A DNA stretch of 11,094 bases, taken from NCBI GenBank assembly GCA_905236545.1, contig CAJOQO010000243.1, positions 1 to 11,094 of the forward strand. The letters are read 5' to 3'. The stretch is from an uncultured Lachnospiraceae bacterium. GTDB taxonomy: Bacteria > Bacillota > Clostridia > Lachnospirales > Lachnospiraceae. Shown here one piece after another: positions 1-5,680 of this stretch (positions within the stretch are counted from its first letter, which is position 1; each line of letters begins with the position of its first letter). A model generated the notes under the pieces. The model had not been told where the DNA came from. It worked only from the letters and a program-made list of their open reading frames with translations, and did not search any database. A program made the translations under genes and the position numbers.

Positions 1-190
1 CCGGTGATTGCACACCTGATATCTGCGCGGGTTTTCTGCTGCATCCGAAAGCTGCGGGAGCCGCGCCGCACGCGGCTTTGAGCGCATACAGCGCTCAAAG
101 CTCCTGTGGGGAAACGATTCGCTCCACGTTTTATCAACGGACATCAATGTTGGACAGCGATGCTGCACAGAAAAGAAAAATGGCAACTAC
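1..190. other. Intergenic stretch left of putP, no supported gene
   Basis: I find no convincing gene here. A plus-strand open frame continues into putP from the left edge, but it lies antisense to putP and has no ribosome binding site. On the minus strand an ATG at 44 could begin a frame running off the left edge, but it has no Shine-Dalgarno sequence and only 14 complete codons are visible. The notable content is a pair of overlapping GC-rich inverted repeats (59-101), listed separately. A T-rich patch follows the putP stop on the minus strand without a preceding stem. Confidence 0.6.
59..101 (-). terminator. Two overlapping hairpins downstream of putP, possible transcript end
   Basis: A perfect 11-bp stem is formed by 75-85 and 91-101 around a 5-nt loop. 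A second perfect 7-bp GC-rich stem is formed by 59-65 and 71-77, also with a 5-nt loop. The two share bases 75-77, so both cannot form in full. They lie about 90 nt past the putP stop codon. Neither strand has a U-run after the stem, so this is not a classic intrinsic terminator. It could end or protect the putP transcript, or be a protein-binding dyad. The structure is directly visible; the terminator role is inferred and weak. Confidence 0.35.
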
Positions 191-1759
191 TCAGCGATTC
201 CCTGCTTTCACGCTGTCGAAGACATCCGTGATCTCCTTCCCAGGCGCAGGCGTGATCAGGGACACGATCACGATGGCAAGGCCGGAAAGCAGGAATGCCG
301 GAAGGAGCTCGTAGATGTCGAGGATACCGCCCATCGGACGAACCGCGAACTTCCAGATAAAGATCATGGCGCCGCCCGTGATCATGCCGGCAAGCGCGCC
401 GTAGCGGTTTGTTCTTCTCCAGAACAGGGAGAACAGAACCAGAGGTCCGAACGCGGCGCCGAAGCCGGCCCAGGCAAAGGAAACGATCCGGAATACGGAA
501 CTGTTTGGATTCCACGCGAGGAAAACAGCAATTACAGCGATAATCAGAAGCGATACGCGCGCGATCCGGATCCGGCTTTTCTCATCCAGCTTCAGATGGA
601 AAAACGAAACAAGAATATCCTGGGATACGGAGCTGGATGCCGCCAGCAGCTGGGAATCCGCGGTGGACATCGTAGAAGCCATGATGCCGGAAAGGATCAG
701 GCCTGCGATCAGTGCCGGCAGGAATCCGAACGTGCTGAGACGATGTGCGATTTCTATGATAACTGTCTCAGAGGATCCGGAGGTGGTCAGCGGCGCAATC
801 ACATCCGCCTTTGTCATTCCCAGTCCGATCAGTCCGATCAGAATGGCAACTCCCATGGCGATCACAACCCAGATGCTCGCGATTCTGCGGGAAAGCTTCA
901 GCTTATTGTCATCCTCGATCGCCATAAAGCGAAGAAGGATATGAGGCATGCCGAAGTATCCAAGTCCCCAGGCAAGCGTAGACACGATTGTGAGAAATCC
1001 ATAAGGGCTGGTGCTGCCCGGCGCAAACAGATTGGTCTCATCCGGAATATGGCTCAGGGTAAGGGACAGATGTCCGGCAAGGGACTTCGCGTTCGTAAAG
1101 ACCGCATCCCATCCGCCTGCCTGATTGACGCCAAAAAAGAGAACGATGGCAAGAGCGACCGACATGATGATGCTCTGTACCAGATCCGTAAAGCTGGCGG
1201 CAAGGAACCCTCCGCTCATCGTATACCCGATGATCACGATCGCTCCGACGATCATGGCGAGATGATAATTCACGTCAAACAGAGACGAGAACAGCTTGCC
1301 GATCGCGGAAAAACCGGATGCGGTATAAGGGATAAAGAAGATGACGATGATCAGCGCCGAGATCAGCGTCAGAACTCCGGATCCGTCGCAGAAACGGTTG
1401 GAGAAGAACTGCGGAATCGTGATCGAGTTCCCTGCGGCGGCGGAATAACGGCGCAGCCTCTTCGCGACGATCAGCCAGTTGATATAGGTACCGACCGCAA
1501 GGCCGACGGCGGTCCAGACAGGCTCCGCAATGCCGGACAGATAGGCAAGTCCCGGAAGTCCCATGAGGAGCCAGCTGCTCATGTCGGAGGCCTCTGCGCT
1601 CATCGCCGTTACGAACGGGCCAAGCTTCCTTCCGCCCAGGTAGAAATCCCCTACCGTCTCATTTTTCCTGGATGCAAGAAAACCGATGGTAAGCATACCG
1701 AGAAGATATGCCACCATCGCCACAACAATACCGAATAATGATACTCCTGTCAGATCCAT
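191..1759 (-). CDS. putP: Sodium/proline symporter PutP
   Basis: Imports L-proline together with Na+ across the cytoplasmic membrane; a member of the sodium:solute symporter family (SSS, LeuT fold). The 522-residue product is close to the usual length of PutP and consists of many hydrophobic segments. The N-terminal signature is intact: LGGR with Arg44, then SAEASDMSSWLLMGLPG with Asp59 and Ser61. The spacing matches Arg40, Asp55 and Ser57 of E. coli PutP, residues tied to Na+ and proline binding. WGLGYFGMPHIL and the MST segment before DSQLL match the later helices and the second Na+-site region; FAWAGFGAAFGP is also typical. I chose the ATG at 1759, not the upstream ATG at 1816, because AAGGAG (1767-1772) lies 7 nt before it and the predicted transcription start falls near 1815. 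No putA or other proline catabolic gene is nearby, so osmoprotection or nutrient uptake are both possible. Confidence 0.93.
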   Translation of the reverse strand: MDLTGVSLFGIVVAMVAYLLGMLTIGFLASRKNETVGDFYLGGRKLGPFVTAMSAEASDMSSWLLMGLPGLAYLSGIAEPVWTAVGLAVGTYINWLIVAKRLRRYSAAAGNSITIPQFFSNRFCDGSGVLTLISALIIVIFFIPYTASGFSAIGKLFSSLFDVNYHLAMIVGAIVIIGYTMSGGFLAASFTDLVQSIIMSVALAIVLFFGVNQAGGWDAVFTNAKSLAGHLSLTLSHIPDETNLFAPGSTSPYGFLTIVSTLAWGLGYFGMPHILLRFMAIEDDNKLKLSRRIASIWVVIAMGVAILIGLIGLGMTKADVIAPLTTSGSSETVIIEIAHRLSTFGFLPALIAGLILSGIMASTMSTADSQLLAASSSVSQDILVSFFHLKLDEKSRIRIARVSLLIIAVIAVFLAWNPNSSVFRIVSFAWAGFGAAFGPLVLFSLFWRRTNRYGALAGMITGGAMIFIWKFAVRPMGGILDIYELLPAFLLSGLAIVIVSLITPAPGKEITDVFDSVKAGNR

Positions 1760-1777
1760 ACACAAACTCCTTACTTG

Positions 1778-1799
1778 TTTAATACTGTGAGGTATTAAA
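1778..1799 (-). promoter_or_regulatory. Inverted repeat in the putP leader, candidate operator or mRNA hairpin
   Basis: TTTAATAC (1778-1785) and GTATTAAA (1792-1799) form a perfect 8-bp dyad around 6 nt. It lies about 16-38 nt downstream of the predicted transcription start and 5 nt from the AAGGAG ribosome binding site. A short direct repeat, TTAAAGTG twice (1796-1803 and 1804-1811), overlaps its upstream arm. The position suits a repressor operator blocking elongation or a small RNA hairpin modulating initiation. The AU-rich stem would be weak as RNA, so an operator seems more likely. The binding protein is unknown. Confidence 0.5.
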
Positions 1800-1821
1800 G
1801 TGTTAAAGTGAATCATTTGTG

Positions 1822-1850
1822 ATTATAGCATCTATACAGGAGCAGGACAA
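1822..1850 (-). promoter_or_regulatory. Promoter of putP
   Basis: Reading the minus strand, TTGTCC (1850-1845) is followed by a 17-bp spacer and a perfect TATAAT (1827-1822), which is preceded by TG plus one base, giving an extended -10 element. Transcription would start near 1815, leaving a leader of about 55 nt before the putP ATG at 1759. This is a strong sigma-A/sigma-70 type promoter by sequence and indicates that putP is transcribed independently of the genes upstream. Confidence 0.75.
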
Positions 1851-1862
1851 GAGTCTACTGCC

Positions 1863-3335
1863 CTACCATTTCCTGATGCGGGAAATGGGCTCGCTGGTCA
1901 GGTCCACTCCCAGACGGTGAAACACATGGCGGTCTACTTCCGTAAGCATGACGGATGTGTGGACCTGGCATCCCCTCAGCTTTGGAAGCTGCTCGAGGCT
2001 CTCTCTTGCCTTGAGATCCGAACGGGCCGCCAGCGACAGAGCGATAAGAACCTCATCCGTGTGCAGGCGCGGATTCTTCCCATGCAGAAACCTCACCTTC
2101 AGATCCTGGATCGGAACGATCTCCTCCGGGGAGATCAGCTTAACGCTGTGATCCACGCCGGCAAGGTGCTTAAGGGCATTCAGAAGAAGTGCAGCGCTCG
2201 CGCCAAGAAAATCCGTCGTCTTGGAGGTGATGATCGTACCGTCAGACAGCTCGATGGCCGCGGCGGCAACTCCCGTATCATCCGCCCGCTTCTTCGCAAA
2301 CACCGTAACCCTCCTGTCATCTGTCGTGATCTTTGCCTGCTTCATAAGCAGACGGATCTTATAGACCTCCTCCTCACTCGCCTCGTCGTTCACGACCTTG
2401 CAGACTGTGGAATAATACCGGCGGATAATCTCCTGGCATGCGGCCTGGCAGACCACCTCATCGTCAGAAATGCACATACCGGCCATATTGACGCCCATAT
2501 CCGTCGGAGACTTATAGATACTCTCCCCGTAGATTCCTTCAAACATGGACGCAAGTACCGGAAATATCTCGATATCCCGGTTGTAATTGACCGTTGTCTC
2601 ACCATATGCCTCCAGATGAAACGGATCGATCATATTCACATCGTTCAGATCCGCCGTGGCCGCTTCATAGGCAAGATTGACCGGATGCTTCAGAGGGATA
2701 TTCCAGATCGGGAAGGTTTCAAACTTCGCGTATCCGGCCTTGATGCCACGTTTGTTGTCGTGATACAGCTGGGACAGGCAGGTTGCCATCTTTCCCGATC
2801 CCGGTCCGGGCGCGGTTACTACCACCAGAGGTCTCGTGGTTTCGATATAGTCATTTCTTCCGAAACCGTCCTCAGAAAGAATCTGCTCCACATTGGACGG
2901 ATATCCTTCGATGATGTAGTGAAGATACACATGGAATCCCTTTTTCTCAAGCTTTTCCTTGAAGGATGTCGCAGCCTCCTGACCGGTATAATGCGTGATC
3001 ACCACAGAGCTTACATACAGTCCCCGGTCTTCGAATTTGGACGCAAGCCGCAGCACATCCTCGTCATACGGGATGCCGATATCTCCGCGCATCTTGTTTT
3101 TTACGATATCTTCCGCGCTGATCACGATGACAAGCTCCGACAGATCCCTAAGCTGCAAAAGCATCTGCAGCTTGCTGTCCGGAGCAAAGCCGGGGAGTAC
3201 ACGGGAGGCGTGCAGATCGTCAAACAGCTTGCCTCCGAATTCGAGATAGAGTTTATCGCCGAACTTTCCGATCCGCTCCCGGATGTGTTCAGACTGGATC
3301 TTCAGATACCTGACATTATCAAAACCAATCTTCAT
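1863..3335 (-). CDS. DUF1846 (UPF0371) family protein, function unknown
   Basis: A 490-residue soluble protein with no signal peptide or membrane segment; I recognise the DUF1846/UPF0371 family, whose members have about this length. Family-typical blocks are the N-terminus MKIGFDNVRYL, LYLEFGGKLFDDLHASRVLP (residues 29-48), KMRGDIGIPYDEDVLRL (81-97), the glycine-rich P-loop-like APGPGSGK (175-182), and FETFPIWNIPLKHPVNLAYE with DLNDVNMIDPFHLEAYG (205-245). The P-loop-like block suggests nucleotide or phosphate binding, but no reaction is established to my knowledge. The start is set by the conserved N-terminus; the upstream region is purine-rich (AGAAGAGAAGGA) with the GAAGG very close to the ATG, so initiation may be modest. 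It follows the nucleotidyltransferase gene by 53 bp and is probably co-transcribed with it. Family assignment is confident; function is not known. Confidence 0.93.
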   Translation of the reverse strand: MKIGFDNVRYLKIQSEHIRERIGKFGDKLYLEFGGKLFDDLHASRVLPGFAPDSKLQMLLQLRDLSELVIVISAEDIVKNKMRGDIGIPYDEDVLRLASKFEDRGLYVSSVVITHYTGQEAATSFKEKLEKKGFHVYLHYIIEGYPSNVEQILSEDGFGRNDYIETTRPLVVVTAPGPGSGKMATCLSQLYHDNKRGIKAGYAKFETFPIWNIPLKHPVNLAYEAATADLNDVNMIDPFHLEAYGETTVNYNRDIEIFPVLASMFEGIYGESIYKSPTDMGVNMAGMCISDDEVVCQAACQEIIRRYYSTVCKVVNDEASEEEVYKIRLLMKQAKITTDDRRVTVFAKKRADDTGVAAAAIELSDGTIITSKTTDFLGASAALLLNALKHLAGVDHSVKLISPEEIVPIQDLKVRFLHGKNPRLHTDEVLIALSLAARSDLKARESLEQLPKLRGCQVHTSVMLTEVDRHVFHRLGVDLTSEPISRIRKW

Positions 3336-3388
3336 TCCTTCTCTTCTTTCTGTAAATCTGTCAAAGTAAAGATGATTCTGAAAGCGGA

Positions 3389-4333
3389 TTATCCCCAGAG
3401 CTTCGCGGGATAAGCGCCTTCCTCCACAAGTTTCAGGAAGCTCTCCTTTACGGCAGGAATATCCTCATGATAGGTAACGCCGAACCACTTATCCTGTGTC
3501 GGAAGAACCGTGACCTGCGCCCTGTTTTCATGAAGCATGGCATCTACGATTGTCGGGAGCAGATACTCCGCCGTATTCTCACTCTCCCCTCCCAGATGCT
3601 TTCCCAGGAAGGCGGTGAAGCCATCCTGCAGCACATCCAGGAATTCCGGTTCGAATCCCCACATATTCATGGAAACCAGGCAGGAAGGATCCAGCGCCCT
3701 GGCCGCCCCGTCTTTGCCGGGGGCCTCACATCCGTCCCCGCATTTTACGATGTTTTTAGTCTCGTCTATCCCGATGAGACGCCCTTTCTGATCAACACTG
3801 CAGATGCCGCGGGTCACACCGCCATGCTCGGAAAGCGTATTCTTCAGCACAAACCCTGACATACACATCGGCATAGGATCCGAAGGATCGTCCTTCTTTT
3901 CGGCCGCGAGCCAGTCGTGGATCTGGAGAAAAGAGTTTTTCCCGTAATAATCATCTGCGTTGATCACACAAAACGGCTCCCTGACCACGCCCCGGCACGC
4001 AAGGATAGCATGCCCTGTTCCCCAGGGCTTCTCTCTTCCTGCCGGACAGGAGTATCCGCCCGGCAGATCCTCCTTCTCCTGAAACACATATGCGGTATCG
4101 ATTTCTTTTTCGATACGGTTTCCGATCACTTCACGGAAGTCCTTCTCCAGATTCTTCCGGATCACAAACACAACGCGGTCAAATCCTGCCTGAATCGCGT
4201 CATAGATTGAGTAATCCATGATAATCTCGCCTCCCGGCCCAAAGCTGGTCAGCTGTTTGATGCCCTGGCCAAAACGGCTTCCGATCCCGGCTGCCATGAT
4301 GACCAGACTGGTGCGAACCTTTGAATCACCCAT
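3389..4333 (-). CDS. Sugar-phosphate nucleotidyltransferase (NTP-transferase fold)
   Basis: Predicted to join an NTP to a sugar 1-phosphate, giving an NDP-sugar and pyrophosphate, in the cytoplasm. The 314-residue product has the N-terminal nucleotide-binding signature AAGIGSRFG (14-22) followed by Lys26, in the place of the catalytic lysine of GlmU/RmlA-type enzymes. It also has KPWGTGHA (102-109), which contacts the base and sugar in relatives, and the metal-binding NADDYYG (125-131). A typical nucleotidyltransferase core fills the protein; there is no C-terminal hexapeptide acyltransferase domain. The base and sugar specificity cannot be read from the sequence. AGGAGG (4344-4339) lies 5 nt before the ATG, a strong site. 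It is the first gene of a probable two-gene unit with the DUF1846 gene. No other cell-wall or capsule genes are in view, so the pathway is open. Confidence 0.88.
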   Translation of the reverse strand: MGDSKVRTSLVIMAAGIGSRFGQGIKQLTSFGPGGEIIMDYSIYDAIQAGFDRVVFVIRKNLEKDFREVIGNRIEKEIDTAYVFQEKEDLPGGYSCPAGREKPWGTGHAILACRGVVREPFCVINADDYYGKNSFLQIHDWLAAEKKDDPSDPMPMCMSGFVLKNTLSEHGGVTRGICSVDQKGRLIGIDETKNIVKCGDGCEAPGKDGAARALDPSCLVSMNMWGFEPEFLDVLQDGFTAFLGKHLGGESENTAEYLLPTIVDAMLHENRAQVTVLPTQDKWFGVTYHEDIPAVKESFLKLVEEGAYPAKLWG

Positions 4334-4342
4334 TATTTCCTC

Positions 4343-4355
4343 CTGTTCTGAACAG
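4343..4355. repeat. 13-bp palindrome next to the nucleotidyltransferase ribosome binding site
   Basis: CTGTTC and GAACAG (4343-4348 and 4350-4355) form a perfect 6-bp dyad around one base. It overlaps the start of the AGGAGG site of the 4333-3389 gene. The odd length with a single central base rules out a stable RNA hairpin of the full dyad, so a DNA-binding site is the simpler reading. It may also be chance. Confidence 0.3.
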
Positions 4356-4487
4356 ATACATGCTCCATTTACACCGAACTCAGTTTACTACATCCCCAAC
4401 CGGAAGAAAAGCAAAAGTGATGTTGCAGGTCACCAGTCGGCAAAGAAGAACTTCAGACAAATACTGTGGCGCGCCGGACGGCTGATA

Positions 4488-4496
4488 TGGTATAGT
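4488..4496 (+). promoter_or_regulatory. Extended -10 promoter of the secreted-protein gene
   Basis: TG (4488-4489), one base, then TATAGT (4491-4496) make an extended -10 element with 5 of 6 consensus bases. No good -35 hexamer sits 16-18 bp upstream, as is acceptable for extended -10 promoters. Transcription would start near 4503, giving a leader of about 70 nt before the ATG at 4576. The leader includes the 14-mer at 4526-4539 that recurs downstream of the gene. Confidence 0.5.
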
Positions 4497-4525
4497 AAGA
4501 ACAGGGGCAGCTGTTCAAGAACTGC

Positions 4526-4539
4526 CGTTGATCCTGCAG
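4526..4539 (+). repeat. 14-mer shared with the downstream tandem repeat
   Basis: CGTTGATCCTGCAG here is repeated exactly at 5502-5515 and 5536-5549, inside the tandem array after the same gene. It lies in the leader of the secreted-protein gene, so one copy would be in the 5' and two in the 3' part of the transcript. Its role is unknown. Confidence 0.7.
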
Positions 4540-4575
4540 AACAGATCCTGAAACGCAGAAGGGAGATATGAGAGT

Positions 4576-5457
4576 ATGAAAACGATAACACACAAACGCA
4601 TCCTGCTGCTGATTCCGGCATTGCTCGTCTTAACCGCCATCATTGCCCTGATGCCGTCATTCCGCGCATCCGCTTCATCGGTCAGACTCAGCAAATCCCA
4701 TGTAAACCTGTATACAAGCGGCGGAAGAAAAAAGATCCATCTGTATCTGTACGAGGACGGAAAGAAGGTGAAAGCCAGCTGGACATCCTCAAAAAGCAGG
4801 GTCGCTTCGGTTTCCTCCTCCGGCGTTGTCAGGGCAAAACGGACAGGAACCGCTAAGATCACGGCCAGATATGCAGGGATGAAGTTTACCTGCTCGATTA
4901 AAGTCCGCAGAAGGTCCGGAACCTATAAGAAAGCGATCAAGGCGTACAACACCTTCCTGATGAATACCTATGTCACATACACAGACAGCGGGGACAAAGC
5001 CCAGGCCGACAATTTCACCGCCCTGGATCTGGATAAGAACGGGATCCCGGAGCTTTTGGTGAATGTGGTCACCCCGGACGGAGACCGGCATTATGTCCTT
5101 TACCGCTATAAGAACAAGAAGATCTCCATCGGACAGCAGCTCGGCGTTTGCTCTGACTTCGTCTGGTACGACAAAAAGGGAGTCCTGAGCTACTGGCAGT
5201 ACATGTCCAATGAGAGCCTGTTCATCTACGGCGAAGACAGTGGATACGACCTGGAAACCTTCGCTGTTGTCCGCAGGAAAAACGGAAAGAACAGGTACTA
5301 CATAGATACCACGACATATGGAAAGGGATATGGAAGAAAAGTCTCGGCTCTTGAGTTCCGCAACTATGTTGACCATGATGTGCTGAACTATACTTCACCG
5401 AAGGCTGTTCCCTTCTATATCAATACGCCCTACAACCGGTCCGTCTTCCTGAAGTGA
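4576..5457 (+). CDS. Exported protein with Big_2-type Ig-like domain and Asp-rich calcium-like motif
   Basis: A 293-residue product of unknown function, predicted to be exported. The N-terminus has basic residues followed by a hydrophobic core (9-27) and a likely signal peptidase I site after ASA (31-33). Residues 35-110 look like a bacterial Ig-like Big_2 domain: a strand-rich stretch with SWTSSKSRVASVSSSGVV and then GTAKITARYAG, the usual closing strands. Residues 116-265 form a second, Tyr-rich region with ALDLDKNGIPELLV (149-162), whose D-x-D-x-N-G-x-x-E pattern resembles calcium-binding loops of VCBS/FG-GAP or EF-hand-like repeats. No LPXTG anchor, enzyme motif or C-terminal membrane helix is seen. 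The start has AAGGGAG (4559-4565) 10 nt upstream; the ATG at 4568 meets a stop after two further codons. It stands alone, divergent from the nucleotidyltransferase and convergent with the ABC operon. An extracellular or wall-associated adhesive or sensory role is possible but unproven. Confidence 0.88.
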   Translation: MKTITHKRILLLIPALLVLTAIIALMPSFRASASSVRLSKSHVNLYTSGGRKKIHLYLYEDGKKVKASWTSSKSRVASVSSSGVVRAKRTGTAKITARYAGMKFTCSIKVRRRSGTYKKAIKAYNTFLMNTYVTYTDSGDKAQADNFTALDLDKNGIPELLVNVVTPDGDRHYVLYRYKNKKISIGQQLGVCSDFVWYDKKGVLSYWQYMSNESLFIYGEDSGYDLETFAVVRRKNGKNRYYIDTTTYGKGYGRKVSALEFRNYVDHDVLNYTSPKAVPFYINTPYNRSVFLK

Positions 5458-5481
5458 TCCGGCAGCTATGTTGACCGGCAG

Positions 5482-5550
5482 TTCCATTGATTCCACAGAT
5501 TCGTTGATCCTGCAGGTTCGTTGATCCCACAGGTTCGTTGATCCTGCAGT
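5482..5550 (+). repeat. Tandem array of four 17-18-bp units
   Basis: Four consecutive copies are visible: 5482-5499 (18 bp, most diverged), 5500-5516, 5517-5533 and 5534-5550 (17 bp each). The three 17-bp copies share TTCGTTGATCC followed by TGCAG or CACAG. The unit is not a multiple of three and no open frame is maintained, so the array is non-coding. It starts 24 bp after the stop codon of the secreted-protein gene and ends before the terminator, so it would be in that gene's 3' untranslated region. The period suggests slippage, or a clustered binding site. Confidence 0.85.
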
Positions 5551-5580
5551 TTTGCTAAAACAGATTTAACCGTAAAAGAC

Positions 5581-5625
5581 AAAGTCATTTGCTTTCGCTG
5601 CTGACAGCGCAGGCAAATGACTTTT
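5581..5625. terminator. Bidirectional intrinsic terminator between convergent genes
   Basis: AAAGTCATTTGC (5581-5592) pairs perfectly with GCAAATGACTTT (5613-5624), and inside it CGCTG (5596-5600) pairs with CAGCG (5605-5609). On the plus strand the stem runs into CTTTTCTG and further T-rich sequence. On the minus strand it is followed by TTTGTCTTTTACGG. It can therefore end both the secreted-protein transcript and the ABC transporter operon, whose last stop codon is at 5681. Confidence 0.85.
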
Positions 5626-5652
5626 CTGATGTCTTTTCTGATGACTTTTCTG
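5617..5652 (+). repeat. Three 12-bp direct repeats forming the terminator tail
   Basis: ATGACTTTTCTG (5617-5628), ATGTCTTTTCTG (5629-5640) and ATGACTTTTCTG (5641-5652) follow each other without gaps; the middle copy differs at one base. The first copy includes the distal arm of the terminator stem, so the arm and its T-run appear to have been duplicated twice. Confidence 0.85.
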
Positions 5653-5680
5653 GTTTCTGTATTATGTCTGTTTCATCCGG

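Noticed and set aside
1..44. A minus-strand gene starting at 44 and running off the left edge
   Set aside because: Only 14 complete codons are visible and no ribosome binding site precedes the ATG.
596..1738. A 380-codon open frame on the plus strand opposite putP
   Set aside because: Highly charged, low-complexity composition without motifs. It is the reverse-frame image of a hydrophobic transporter and no ribosome binding site supports it.
1757..1816. The upstream ATG at 1816 as the putP start
   Set aside because: It coincides with the predicted transcription start, lacks a Shine-Dalgarno sequence and would add 19 residues not typical of PutP; the ATG at 1759 has AAGGAG at ideal spacing.
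1917..3413. A 498-codon open frame on the plus strand opposite the DUF1846 gene
   Set aside because: It lies antisense to a gene with clear family motifs, has no recognisable domain and is rich in Arg, Leu, Ile and His as expected for a reverse-frame shadow in GC-balanced DNA.
4360..4430. A promoter for the nucleotidyltransferase unit (TAAACT or TAGTAA with TTGCTT on the minus strand)
   Set aside because: The hexamers match poorly and the spacing is wrong for one pair and marginal for the other, so I do not list it, although a promoter must lie in this region.
5482..5550. A short CRISPR array
   Set aside because: The units are directly adjacent 17-18-bp repeats with no spacers and no cas genes nearby.
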